DNA of 64,000 bases, taken from contig NZ_JAGSXH010000009.1 in the NCBI RefSeq assembly GCF_018283645.1, positions 1 through 64,000 on the forward strand, written 5' to 3'. Shown in pieces: positions 1 through 7,203 of the stretch (position 1 is its first letter; every line of letters begins with the position of its first letter). The stretch is from Actinocrinis puniceicyclus. GTDB taxonomy: Bacteria; Actinomycetota; Actinomycetes; Streptomycetales; Catenulisporaceae. The position numbers were made by a program, and so were the translations under genes. The notes beneath the pieces were generated by a model that saw only the letters and a list, made by a program, of their open reading frames with translations, had not been told where the DNA came from and made no database searches.

Positions 1-206
1 ATCGGCGGGTTGGCCTTGACGTTGTTCGGCACGTACAGGTACATCTGCAGGCCGGTCGGGTTGTTGCCGAAGCTCGTGATCTGGGTCAGCGACGCGGCGG
101 CGGCCGGGGGCGCGGCCTGCAGGCTCAAGCCCGCCGCCGCGCCGACCGCGAGGACGGCTCCGAGCAGCCGGGATTTCAGGGACCGGGATCTGAACATGGA
201 CCTCAT
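1..206 (-). CDS. Secreted PHB-depolymerase-like (CE1) esterase, N-terminal part only
   Basis: Only the first 68 codons are inside the window; the gene runs off the left edge. The start is ATG at 206, with a second ATG at 197. Residues 1 to about 38 form a signal peptide: basic N-region (MRSMFRSRSLKSR), hydrophobic core, and an Ala-rich cleavage region. The mature start SLTQITSFGNNPTGLQMYLY followed by VPNNVKANPP matches, by recognition, the opening of extracellular polyhydroxybutyrate-depolymerase or feruloyl/acetylxylan esterase family proteins, which are Ser hydrolases acting outside the cell. The catalytic residues lie outside the window, so the substrate cannot be judged. A LacI-type operator-like sequence just upstream fits a carbohydrate-induced secreted enzyme. 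Confidence 0.65.
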   Translation of the reverse strand, partial: MRSMFRSRSLKSRLLGAVLAVGAAAGLSLQAAPPAAAASLTQITSFGNNPTGLQMYLYVPNNVKANPP

Positions 207-224
207 CGTCCGAAAGTCGAGTGC

Positions 225-238
225 TGTTAGCGTTAACA
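225..238. promoter_or_regulatory. LacI-family operator-like palindrome
   Basis: TGTTAGCGTTAACA is a near-perfect 14-bp palindrome with one mismatched pair. It lies 19 bp upstream of the start of the divergent secreted esterase. LacI-family sugar regulators of actinobacteria commonly bind sites of the TGTTAGCGCTAACA type. The position suits a repressor over the esterase promoter. The regulator itself is not in the window. Confidence 0.5.
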
Positions 239-242
239 CAGT

Positions 243-270
243 GCCGGCGCCGAAATCCTTCGGTGCCGGC
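243..270. other. Hairpin with 12-bp arms
   Basis: GCCGGCGCCGAA (243-254) and TTCGGTGCCGGC (259-270) pair at 11 of 12 positions around a 4-nt loop. It lies upstream of the esterase promoter region and could end transcription entering from the right or bind a protein. There is no T-tract. Confidence 0.4.
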
Positions 271-784
271 GCATGTGGTGATGGGATGTTTGCGCTGTCC
301 ACCGCGACGGGTCAAGAGTCTGCTGGTGCTGGCGTTCGGCGTGTTCCGCACCCTCGGGGCTACCTGCCGTTCGTCGTCCGGCCGGGGCGGCGGACCTACC
401 GGATGCGACGAAAGTTGCACATTGACGCCCGGATGGGTCTCGTGCGGGCATCGTCGGTGTGCCGGCTCGATCGAGCGGCTTGCCGGCCGCTTCGGGATCG
501 GGCGGGCGGCCAGGTCGGCTCGTCCGGATGATGCGCCTACCGCCGGGCGTCCCCGGCACGCTCATCGTGACGGACGGTTCGTGTGATCGAGCCGAGACCA
601 CCAGGGTCGTGATCGTTGCATGATGCAACGTTGTATGGAAGGGTGACGTGCGCGGAAGGCCGGGACCTCGGACGGCCACGATCGAGTTCGATGGGCGGGG
701 AGGTAGAGGCGTGGAAGCGCCCGGCGGCATCGGCGGGGGACCCTGCGCGGCCGCGATCGCAGCGGCGGGCAGGGGCGTGCGGTG
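271..784. other. Long non-coding stretch between esterase and mscS-like gene
   Basis: I see no convincing gene here. Open frames exist on both strands but have shadow-like Arg/Pro/Ala-rich translations and no ribosome binding site. The stretch holds the perfect palindrome at 614-630, described separately, and presumably the promoter of the mechanosensitive channel gene. Confidence 0.5.
614..630. promoter_or_regulatory. Palindrome A of the TTGCAT-N-ATGCAA set
   Basis: CGTTGCATGATGCAACG is a perfect palindrome with 8-bp arms around a central G. The core TTGCATNATGCAA recurs near 1895 and exactly at 3338-3350. This copy lies about 155 bp upstream of the mscS-like start. It is probably an operator for a shared dimeric regulator that is not in the window. 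Confidence 0.55.
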
Positions 785-1858
785 ATGGGGCCGATGCACG
801 CGCATGACTGGATCGTCGTGGGCGTCGAGATCGCGAGCGGTCTGGCGGCCGCGGCACTTGCGAGGGTGCTGCTGCGTCATACCGCCGCGCGTGTCGCTCG
901 CACCGCTTGGCGTGGCGATGACGTACTGGTGGCCCTGGTGCGGGTGTTCCTTCCCTGGGCGTTGCTGCTCGGCGGAGTGTGGGCGGCGGCGTTGACCCTG
1001 CCGCTGTCCGATCGGTGGCGTGCCGACGCCGACCGGGTGCTGTCTGCCGCGATGGTGCTGGCCGCGACGTTCGCGGTGGCCCGTGGGGCCGGACTCGCGG
1101 TGCGCTCCGGGGCGTTGGCCCGCTCGGGCGTCTCCGGGTCGGCCAGCATCTTCGTGCACATCGCCCGGGCCGCGGTGCTCGCGGTCGGGTGCCTGATCGC
1201 GCTCGAGAGCCTGGGGGTGTCGATCACCCCGCTGCTGACCGCCCTCGGTGTCGGCGGCCTGGCGGTCGCCCTGGCTCTGCAGGACACGCTGACCAATCTG
1301 TTCGCCGGAATCCACATCCTGGCCTCGCGCAAGGTGCAGCCGGGCGATTTCATCCAGCTCGACGGCGGTCAGCAGGGCTACGTGGTGGATACGAACTGGC
1401 GCAACACGGTCATCCGGCAACTGCCGGACAACCTGGTGATCGTGCCCAACGCGGTGCTGGCGGCCTCCGTGCTGACCAACTACCACCGCCCGGTACACGA
1501 AATGTCGGTGCTCGTGCAGGTCGGTGTCTCCTACGACAGCGATCTGGAACACGTCGAGCGCGTCACGTGTGAAGTCGGCCGCGAGGTGATGCGGCAGGTG
1601 GACGGCGCGGTAGCCGAGCATGAGCCGTTCATCCGGTATCACACCTTCGGTGAGTCCAGCATCGACTTCTCGGTGATCCTGCGCGCGAGCGAAGTCACGT
1701 CCCAGTACATGATCGTGCACGAATTCATCAAGCGCCTGCATCGCCGCTACCGGGCTGAGGGCATCGAGATCCCGTTCCCGATCCGCACTCTGGTCCCAGC
1801 AGCCGGGGGCTCGCTTCTCGGCGAGCCGCCGACGCCGCGCGACGGCCATCTGTCCTGA
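785..1858 (+). CDS. MscS-family mechanosensitive ion channel
   Basis: The protein (about 357 aa) has hydrophobic segments over the first 180 residues. These end in the pore-lining helix region LLTALGVGGLAVALALQDTL, with the Gly/Ala-rich packing typical of MscS TM3. The beta domain follows (QPGDFIQLDG, then NWRNTVIRQLPDNLVIVPNA), then a cytoplasmic alpha/beta domain. MscS channels open under membrane tension to release solutes during hypo-osmotic shock; some homologues are small-ion channels in signalling. ATG 785 is chosen; GTG 782 and ATG 794 are alternatives, and none has a strong Shine-Dalgarno. Palindrome A upstream suggests co-regulation with the two following loci. Confidence 0.88.
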   Translation: MGPMHAHDWIVVGVEIASGLAAAALARVLLRHTAARVARTAWRGDDVLVALVRVFLPWALLLGGVWAAALTLPLSDRWRADADRVLSAAMVLAATFAVARGAGLAVRSGALARSGVSGSASIFVHIARAAVLAVGCLIALESLGVSITPLLTALGVGGLAVALALQDTLTNLFAGIHILASRKVQPGDFIQLDGGQQGYVVDTNWRNTVIRQLPDNLVIVPNAVLAASVLTNYHRPVHEMSVLVQVGVSYDSDLEHVERVTCEVGREVMRQVDGAVAEHEPFIRYHTFGESSIDFSVILRASEVTSQYMIVHEFIKRLHRRYRAEGIEIPFPIRTLVPAAGGSLLGEPPTPRDGHLS

Positions 1859-1887
1859 CAGGGCGGGCATGGCCGCCCCAGAATGCT

Positions 1888-1902
1888 ATTGCATTGTGCA
1901 AT
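1888..1902. promoter_or_regulatory. Palindrome B of the TTGCAT-N-ATGCAA set
   Basis: ATTGCATTGTGCAAT has perfect ATTGCA/TGCAAT arms around TTG. It lies between the mscS-like stop and the start of the small acidic protein gene, about 62 bp upstream of that start. It matches palindrome C in its CTATTGCA flank. Confidence 0.5.
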
Positions 1903-1964
1903 GATAGGAACGTGGCCGGCCACGCCACCACCCGGCACGCTCGGATCAGCGCCGCTTGAGAGGC

Positions 1965-2192
1965 ATGGATGTGGAGCATGAGCGCACCAACACGCCGCAG
2001 GCGGACGAAGCGGGCGAAGCGGGCGGCTCGGCCGAGGATGTGGATCCACAGGAGTTGCTGAACGACTCCCGCCGGGCGATTGCGTCCGTGCGCCGCCAGG
2101 CCGTGCGTTTGCTGGAGAACGAGCGAGGCTTCACCGGCCAAGGCCACGGCGCCGACGGCGAACCTTCCACCGACCAAGAGCCGGGTGAATGA
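1965..2192 (+). CDS. Small acidic hypothetical protein (75 aa)
   Basis: No family is recognised. The protein is hydrophilic and acidic at both ends (DEAGEAGGSAEDVDPQELL near the N-terminus, DGEPSTDQEPGE at the C-terminus). The middle is basic and amphipathic (LLNDSRRAIASVRRQAVRLL), so it is probably a partly disordered soluble protein. The ATG at 1965 is preceded by GAGAGG at suitable spacing; a TTG at 1956 is the alternative. It stands alone between an MscS-like channel and a convergent SpoIIE phosphatase. The upstream palindrome links it to both. Confidence 0.5.
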   Translation: MDVEHERTNTPQADEAGEAGGSAEDVDPQELLNDSRRAIASVRRQAVRLLENERGFTGQGHGADGEPSTDQEPGE

Positions 2193-2223
2193 CCGGCCGG
2201 TTGCAGTCGCGCCGCGCGCGGGG

Positions 2224-3303
2224 TCACATCTCGGCTTCGGCGCCGGGCTCGTCCCGGTAGCGCAGCAGCAGCATGGCCGCGTCGTCTCCCAGCGGTCCGG
2301 CGCAGTGTTCGACGACGTCCTGGCGCAGCGCTTCGAGCGCGGCCTCGGGATCGTGCTCTTTGAGCCGGAAAGCGCGCTGCGTCAGCGGATAGAACTCACC
2401 GCGGCGGTTGCGGGCCTCGGTGACCCCGTCCGTGTAGAGCAGCATCTGGTCGCCCGGCCGCAACTGCACCTGGTGCGGGCTGGGTCCGTTGGGGCCGAGG
2501 GCGGCGAGCCCGAGCGGCGGCGCCGGTTCGGGCGGCTCGGCAAGCTGCACGGTGCCGTCCGCGCGCATCAGCAGTGGCGGCGGATGCCCGTAGTTCAGCA
2601 GCGTGACCGTGTGTCGCCGATCCACTTCAGCCAGCACCGCGGTGACGAATTCCTCGCCCTCCAGGCGGCGGTTGAGCGCGCGTTCCAATCGTGCCCCGAC
2701 GTGTTGCAGGGTGGGGCTGTCGGGCGCCGCTTCGCGGAAGGCTCCGAGTACGAGCGCCGCCGTCTCCACCGCCTCCAGCCCCTTGCCCTGCACGTCGCCC
2801 ACGATCGCCCGGGTCACCTGTGGACCGTTGACCACCTCGTAAAGATCCCCGCCGATACGGGCCTCAGCCACCGCGGAGGTGTAGGAGACCGCGACGCGCA
2901 TGTGACCGGCCAGGCGCGGCACCGGGCGCAGCAGCACTCGCTGCGCCGCCTCGGCCACTGAGCGCACACCCGCGAGTTCGCGTTCGACGCCGCGCCGCAA
3001 CCGCGCAGCCAGCGACGCGGCCACCGTCGCCCCCGCCACCGTGGCCAGCGCCACCGCGGCGCGGCGGGTGAGAAACAGCCCGTCATAGGCCGACGCCGCC
3101 GAGCACAGTGCGAACGCGAACACGCCGACCAGTACTGCGCGGCGCGCCGAGCCGCTGACCGATGCGAACGCCGGACCGAGCGCGAACAAGGCGAGCAGAC
3201 CCACGTCCGGACCGGCTAACACGTCCCCGGCGGCCACCAGCAGCATCGCCGCGAACGGCAGCCCCGCCAGCAGGCGGCGGCGTACGTGGACGGCTATCGA
3301 CAC
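2224..3303 (-). CDS. Membrane-anchored SpoIIE/RsbU-type PP2C serine phosphatase
   Basis: About 359 aa. The N-terminal 110 residues hold several membrane helices. A short linker follows, then a complete PP2C-like SpoIIE domain with metal-binding Asp motifs GGDLYEV, GDVQGKG and the C-terminal LGDDAAMLLLR. Such phosphatases dephosphorylate anti-sigma-factor antagonists (STAS proteins) in partner-switching stress signalling. No STAS or anti-sigma gene is adjacent. The start is GTG 3303, preceded by a good GGGAGGAAG Shine-Dalgarno. Palindrome C lies 35-47 bp upstream, within the likely promoter, so this phosphatase probably belongs to the same small regulon as the channel and the small acidic protein. 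Confidence 0.88.
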   Translation of the reverse strand: MSIAVHVRRRLLAGLPFAAMLLVAAGDVLAGPDVGLLALFALGPAFASVSGSARRAVLVGVFAFALCSAASAYDGLFLTRRAAVALATVAGATVAASLAARLRRGVERELAGVRSVAEAAQRVLLRPVPRLAGHMRVAVSYTSAVAEARIGGDLYEVVNGPQVTRAIVGDVQGKGLEAVETAALVLGAFREAAPDSPTLQHVGARLERALNRRLEGEEFVTAVLAEVDRRHTVTLLNYGHPPPLLMRADGTVQLAEPPEPAPPLGLAALGPNGPSPHQVQLRPGDQMLLYTDGVTEARNRRGEFYPLTQRAFRLKEHDPEAALEALRQDVVEHCAGPLGDDAAMLLLRYRDEPGAEAEM

Positions 3304-3337
3304 GACTTCCTCCCGCCGCGGACCGAATGAGCCACTA

Positions 3338-3350
3338 TTGCATGATGCAA
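3338..3350. promoter_or_regulatory. Palindrome C of the TTGCAT-N-ATGCAA set
   Basis: TTGCATGATGCAA is a perfect 13-bp palindrome identical to the core of palindrome A. It sits 35 bp upstream of the GTG start of the SpoIIE-type phosphatase, in position to block or activate its promoter. Confidence 0.6.
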
Positions 3351-3493
3351 GAGTATTACGCAGCCATCCTGGCCGACGAGGACGATTCCGCGCGGTCAAT
3401 CGCCTGGTTGCGGCGGCAGCGGCGAGGCGGCGGCAGCGGTTCGAGACTCATCGAGGCCCGGCGCGGTGCCGGATCCGGCTGCGACCGTCGCGC

Positions 3494-3522
3494 GGCCTGG
3501 CCTGGCCTGGCCTGGCCTGGCC
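3494..3522. repeat. Pentanucleotide tandem repeat (GGCCT)
   Basis: Five full GGCCT units plus GGCC, just beyond the 3' end of the response-regulator gene. It is a simple sequence repeat prone to slippage; no function is evident. Confidence 0.8.
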
Positions 3523-3544
3523 AGCCGGACAAGCGTGCGCACGC

Positions 3545-4210
3545 TTAACCGGCCAGGCCACCGCGGTAGGCGAAGACGACGAGTTGGGCGCGGTCACGGG
3601 CGCAGACCTTGACCATGGCGCGATTCACGTGGGTCTTGACGGTGGCGGGGCTGAGCACGAGGCGCGCGGCGATCTCGTCGTTGGACAGGCCGGTCGCGAC
3701 CAGCGCGACGATCTGGCGTTCGCGGTCCGTGAGTGCGTCGAGGCCCCGCCGCGTCGGTTCGTCTGCCGGCCCCGCCGTCGGCGTGGTGAGGAAGCGGCTG
3801 ATCAGGGTTCTGGTCGCGGCGGCGGAGAGCAGGGCGTCGCCGCGGTGCACGATACGGATCGCCGCGAGCAACTCCTCGGCCTCGGCGCTCTTGCCGAGGA
3901 AGCCGCTGGCCCCGGCGCGTAGCGCCTCGAACACGTACTCGTCGATCTCGAAAGTCGTCAGGATCAGTACCCGTACCGCGGCCGAGTCTTCGTCGCCGGT
4001 GATCAGCCGGGTGGCGCTCAGACCGTCGAGCAGCGGCATGCGGATGTCCATCAGGACCACGTCCGCGCGGGCGGCTTTGGCCAGGCGTACGGCCTCTCGT
4101 CCGTCGCCGGCCTCGCCGACCACCTCCAGATCCGCCGCCGATTCGATCAGGGCCTTGAAGCCGGTGCGGATCAACGGCTGGTCGTCGGCGATCACCACCC
4201 GGATCGTCAT
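3545..4210 (-). CDS. NarL/LuxR-family response regulator
   Basis: 221 aa. The receiver domain starts MTIRVVIADDQPLIR with acidic pocket D9/D10, phospho-acceptor D55 (VVLMDIRMP) and conserved K107 (FLGKSAEA). A LuxR-type helix-turn-helix follows at about 155-215 (LTDRERQIVALVATGLSNDE, then VKTHVNRAMVKV). It is the cognate regulator of the histidine kinase encoded upstream: the ATG overlaps the kinase stop by 4 bp, so the pair is translationally coupled. The divergent ABC exporter genes are the likely targets, and two dyads in that intergenic region are candidate binding sites. Confidence 0.93.
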   Translation of the reverse strand: MTIRVVIADDQPLIRTGFKALIESAADLEVVGEAGDGREAVRLAKAARADVVLMDIRMPLLDGLSATRLITGDEDSAAVRVLILTTFEIDEYVFEALRAGASGFLGKSAEAEELLAAIRIVHRGDALLSAAATRTLISRFLTTPTAGPADEPTRRGLDALTDRERQIVALVATGLSNDEIAARLVLSPATVKTHVNRAMVKVCARDRAQLVVFAYRGGLAG

Positions 4211-5433
4211 GGGGCGCGCTCCGGGCCGGACCGCAGCGGAAGGTAGGGCAGCGCCGCGGTGACCCGGAAGGCGTCGCCGGGCCGGGGGCCTGCGGTGAAG
4301 CGCCCGCCGAGGGCGAGAACGCGCTCGCGCATGCCGACGATGCCGTGCCGACCGGTTGGGACATGGCCGGAGAGCGGGGCGCGCCCATCCGTGGCGCCCG
4401 CGCCGCCCAAATCGTCGATTGTGATGCGCAGTTCGTTTCGATCGTAGACCAGGCCCAGGCGCGCGCGCCGTGCGCTGGAGTGCTTGTGGACGTTGGTGAG
4501 TGACTCCTGGATCACCCGGTACGCGGTGAGGTCCGCCGCAGGTGTCAAGGCGGTGGCGGCTCCGTCGATGCGGGTGTCGACCTCGACGCCGGAGGCGCGC
4601 AGCGAGGCGAGCAGATCCTCGAGCGCGTCGAGCCCGGGTGCGGGGATCGTGGTCGGGGCGACCGGATCGCCCGGCTGTCGCAGCAGGCTGATTGTGTCTC
4701 TCAGCTCGTGCAGCGCTTTGCGGCCGGCCGACTTCACGTGCCCCAGGGCCTCGTGCGCGGTCGCGGCGCCGGGGTCGATCGAACGCTGCGCGACGGCCGA
4801 CTGCACGCTGATGATCGCGAGATGGTGCCCAACACTGTCGTGCAGGTCGCGCGCGATGCGCAGCCGTTCCTCGGCCACTCGGCGCCGTGCGTCCCGCTCG
4901 CGCTCGCGCTCCGCCCGGTCGGCCCGCCGCTCTACCTCGGCGAGGTATGCGCGGCGGTTGCGGGAGGAGTCGCCGGCCGCGATCGCCAATGCCCCCAGCG
5001 CGGTGAACGCCAGGTTCTGCGGGCCGAGTAGCTGCGGCTCGTGTAACGCGTGGACGAGCACGAGAGCGGCCAGCGCGACGCCGCAGACGATCAGACTCGT
5101 CTTGCGTTCGACGAGGTCTGCGACGGTGTAGAGGGCGATCGCCGGGGCGAGCAGGATCAGCATGCTGCCGGATCCGCCGGATTGGGCGAGGAACGCCTCC
5201 GCGGCCGCCGCGCTGACTACGAGGACGGTCAGCGGCCGGTGGCGCCGCGCGGCCAGCACTGCGCAGCCGGCCGCCGCTATCGCGAACGTTTCGGGACCGC
5301 CCCGCGCGGTGGTCTGTGGGCGCCCGGCGAAGGTGGTCAGGGCGATGGCGGCGAACACTGCCAGCGCGATCGTCGCGTCCGCGAGATGTGGATGCCTCCG
5401 CACGGCGCCGCGCAGGTGGCCGGTGATGCTCAT
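4207..5433 (-). CDS. NarL-type sensor histidine kinase (HisKA_3)
   Basis: 408 aa from ATG 5433. Roughly five hydrophobic segments fill residues 15-155, with little extracytoplasmic sequence, as in intramembrane-sensing kinases. A coiled coil rich in Arg/Glu follows (about 160-190), then the HisKA_3 dimerisation helix with phospho-acceptor H198 in RIARDLHDSVGHHLAI. The C-terminal HATPase domain has the N-box in YRVIQESLTNVHKHSS and a G-box near GRHGIVGMRERVLALGG. It probably senses membrane or cell-envelope stress and phosphorylates the downstream regulator. The open frame extends further upstream, but that part is Arg/Pro-rich non-coding-like sequence. Confidence 0.92.
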   Translation of the reverse strand: MSITGHLRGAVRRHPHLADATIALAVFAAIALTTFAGRPQTTARGGPETFAIAAAGCAVLAARRHRPLTVLVVSAAAAEAFLAQSGGSGSMLILLAPAIALYTVADLVERKTSLIVCGVALAALVLVHALHEPQLLGPQNLAFTALGALAIAAGDSSRNRRAYLAEVERRADRAERERERDARRRVAEERLRIARDLHDSVGHHLAIISVQSAVAQRSIDPGAATAHEALGHVKSAGRKALHELRDTISLLRQPGDPVAPTTIPAPGLDALEDLLASLRASGVEVDTRIDGAATALTPAADLTAYRVIQESLTNVHKHSSARRARLGLVYDRNELRITIDDLGGAGATDGRAPLSGHVPTGRHGIVGMRERVLALGGRFTAGPRPGDAFRVTAALPYLPLRSGPERAP

Positions 5434-5490
5434 GCGTTTCACCTTAAGCGCGCATACCGGCTGTGCCGTCATCGCAGTGCGGCAGGCACG

Positions 5491-5538
5491 CCTACCGCGT
5501 GCACGGTAGGCCGACGCGCACATACCGCGGCTGCGGTA
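5491..5538. promoter_or_regulatory. Two related dyads between kinase and ABC exporter
   Basis: CCTACCG-N6-CGGTAGG (5491-5510) and TACCGC-GGCT-GCGGTA (5523-5538) share TACCG/CGGTA arms. Their centres are 30 bp apart, about three helical turns. They lie between the divergent kinase and ABC-transporter genes and are good candidates for response-regulator binding sites controlling the exporter. Confidence 0.45.
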
Positions 5539-5654
5539 CGTCCGATTGCCGTGCGCGGGTGACGACGATCGGTCCGAAGCTCGCGAGGGTGATCCCGGCG
5601 CCCGGAGCCGGGCGCGAGAAGAGAACAAGACAGCCGAGGCGAGGAGAACCCAGG

Positions 5655-6410
5655 ATGAGCGGTGCAATCGCCGTGACCGGTATGACCAAGAGGTACAAGG
5701 CGGTGACCGCGGTCGACGATCTGAGCTTCGTGGTGGAGCCCGGGGTGGTGACCGGATTCCTCGGCCCCAACGGGGCCGGCAAGACCACCACCCTGCGGGT
5801 GATCCTCGGTCTGGTGGCCCCGAGTGCGGGGCGGGCGCTGATCGAGGGGCGCCGCTATGCCGAGTTGGCCCATCCACGGCGCGTGGTCGGTGCGGTACTG
5901 GAGACCGGCGGCTTCCACTCCGGGCGCCGCGGCCGGGACCACCTGCGTATTCTCGCCCGCAGCGGCGGGATCGCAGGCTCCCGCGTCGACGAGGTGCTTG
6001 AGCGCGTCGGCCTGACCGAGAGCGCGCACCGTCGCGTGGGCGGCTACTCCCTGGGCATGCGCCAGCGCCTCGGGCTGGCCGGCGCGCTGCTGGGCGACCC
6101 TGGTGTGCTCGTTCTCGACGAACCCGCCAACGGTCTGGACCCGGCCGGTATGGCGCAACTGCGCGATCTGCTGCGCGGCCTGGCCGGCGAGGGCCGCACC
6201 GTCCTGGTGTCCAGCCATGTGCTGAGCGAGGTGGCGCAGACCGTGGACCGCGTGGTGATCGTCTCCGGTGGCGCGCTGCGCTACGCGGGCACGCTGAAAG
6301 AACTCACCGGCGCGCGGGGAGAGACGCTCGAAGCCGCGTTCCTGCGCCTGACCTCAAACCCGACGACCACGCCACGGGCCGGCGCCGCGACGGCCCGGAC
6401 CCGCGGCTGA
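5655..6410 (+). CDS. ABC-2 exporter ATP-binding protein
   Basis: 251 aa. All nucleotide-binding motifs are present: Walker A GPNGAGKTT, ABC signature YSLGMRQRLGLAGALL, Walker B VLVLDEPANGLDP, and switch His in VLVSSHVLSEV. The subfamily resembles the BcrA/DrrA-type exporters of antibiotics or lipids. Start ATG 5655 follows GGAGAACCCAGG. The permease gene begins 18 bp downstream, so the two form one transcription unit, probably switched on by the divergent two-component system. The family is often used for resistance to envelope-active peptides; the substrate here is unknown. Confidence 0.93.
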   Translation: MSGAIAVTGMTKRYKAVTAVDDLSFVVEPGVVTGFLGPNGAGKTTTLRVILGLVAPSAGRALIEGRRYAELAHPRRVVGAVLETGGFHSGRRGRDHLRILARSGGIAGSRVDEVLERVGLTESAHRRVGGYSLGMRQRLGLAGALLGDPGVLVLDEPANGLDPAGMAQLRDLLRGLAGEGRTVLVSSHVLSEVAQTVDRVVIVSGGALRYAGTLKELTGARGETLEAAFLRLTSNPTTTPRAGAATARTRG

Positions 6411-6427
6411 CACGAGGATCCGAGAAT

Positions 6428-7168
6428 ATGAATACCCTGATCTACACCGAGGTGCTCAAGCTGCGCACGGTGCGCGGCCCTTGGCTGTTGTTGGCCGCCG
6501 CTGCGCTACTGGTGATCGCCGGGATCAGCGGCGCGGTCAACTCGACCAAGGATCCGATCGACCAGAACCTGCAGGCAGTTGCCCTCGCGCACGTCGGTCT
6601 GGGCTCCGTGTTCACCCTCGTCTTCGGAATCCTCGCGGTGGCCGGCGAATACCGGCACAGGACGATCACCGACACCTATCTGAGCACTCCTTCCCGCAGC
6701 CGCGTCGTCGCCGCCAAGCTCGTCGTTTATGCCGTGTTCGGCGTGTTCTGCGGCGCGGTGAGCACGCTCGTGGGGCTCGTCGTCGCGGCGGCGTGGTGGT
6801 CGCAGAAGGGCGCGTCGTTCGCCTGGGGGAGCGCGGGGATGTGGGCGACGATCGGCGGTGGGATCGTATGGAACGCGGCCTTCGCCGCCATCGGCGTGGG
6901 CGTGGGTGCTCTCATCCGGAGCCTGGTCGGCGCGATCACCGTCGCGCTGGCGTGGATCGTGCTGGTGGAGGGCATCGTCGGCCAGTTGGTCGGCGCTCTG
7001 GCCCGATGGCTGCCGTTCAATGCCGGCCAAGCGCTCGGCGTCGCGGCCAAGCCGATGATGTCCCAAGACCTGTTGCCGCGTTGGGGCGGCGGCGTCGTTC
7101 TGGCTGTGTATACGTCTGTCTTCGCCGTCGTGGCACTGACCACGAGCATCCGGCGCGACGTTTCCTGA
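6428..7168 (+). CDS. ABC-2 type permease
   Basis: 246 aa with six predicted membrane helices: the first at about 20-37, then pairs near 55-75, 100-125, 135-160, 165-195, and a last one at 222-240. It has the usual opening of this family (MNTLIYTEVLKLRTVRGPWL). It is the membrane partner of the ATPase just upstream; two half-permeases would assemble with two ATPases. The context (divergent NarL-type two-component system) suggests inducible export or detoxification. It is followed by a terminator-like hairpin shared with the convergent dehydrogenase gene. Confidence 0.88.
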   Translation: MNTLIYTEVLKLRTVRGPWLLLAAAALLVIAGISGAVNSTKDPIDQNLQAVALAHVGLGSVFTLVFGILAVAGEYRHRTITDTYLSTPSRSRVVAAKLVVYAVFGVFCGAVSTLVGLVVAAAWWSQKGASFAWGSAGMWATIGGGIVWNAAFAAIGVGVGALIRSLVGAITVALAWIVLVEGIVGQLVGALARWLPFNAGQALGVAAKPMMSQDLLPRWGGGVVLAVYTSVFAVVALTTSIRRDVS

Positions 7169-7203
7169 CCCGGGCGTGTGCGGGCCGGCCCCGGAGGGTC
7201 AGG
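7164..7203. terminator. Bidirectional terminator-like hairpin
   Basis: CCTGACCC (7164-7171) pairs perfectly with GGGTCAGG (7196-7203), and an inner GGGC/GCCC stem extends it. It spans the stop codons of the convergent permease and dehydrogenase genes. Confidence 0.45.

Noticed and set aside
4207-5877. Extended N-terminus for the histidine kinase
   Set aside because: Sequence beyond ATG 5433 is Arg/Pro-rich and overlaps the divergent promoter and ABC gene; membrane helices begin directly after ATG 5433.
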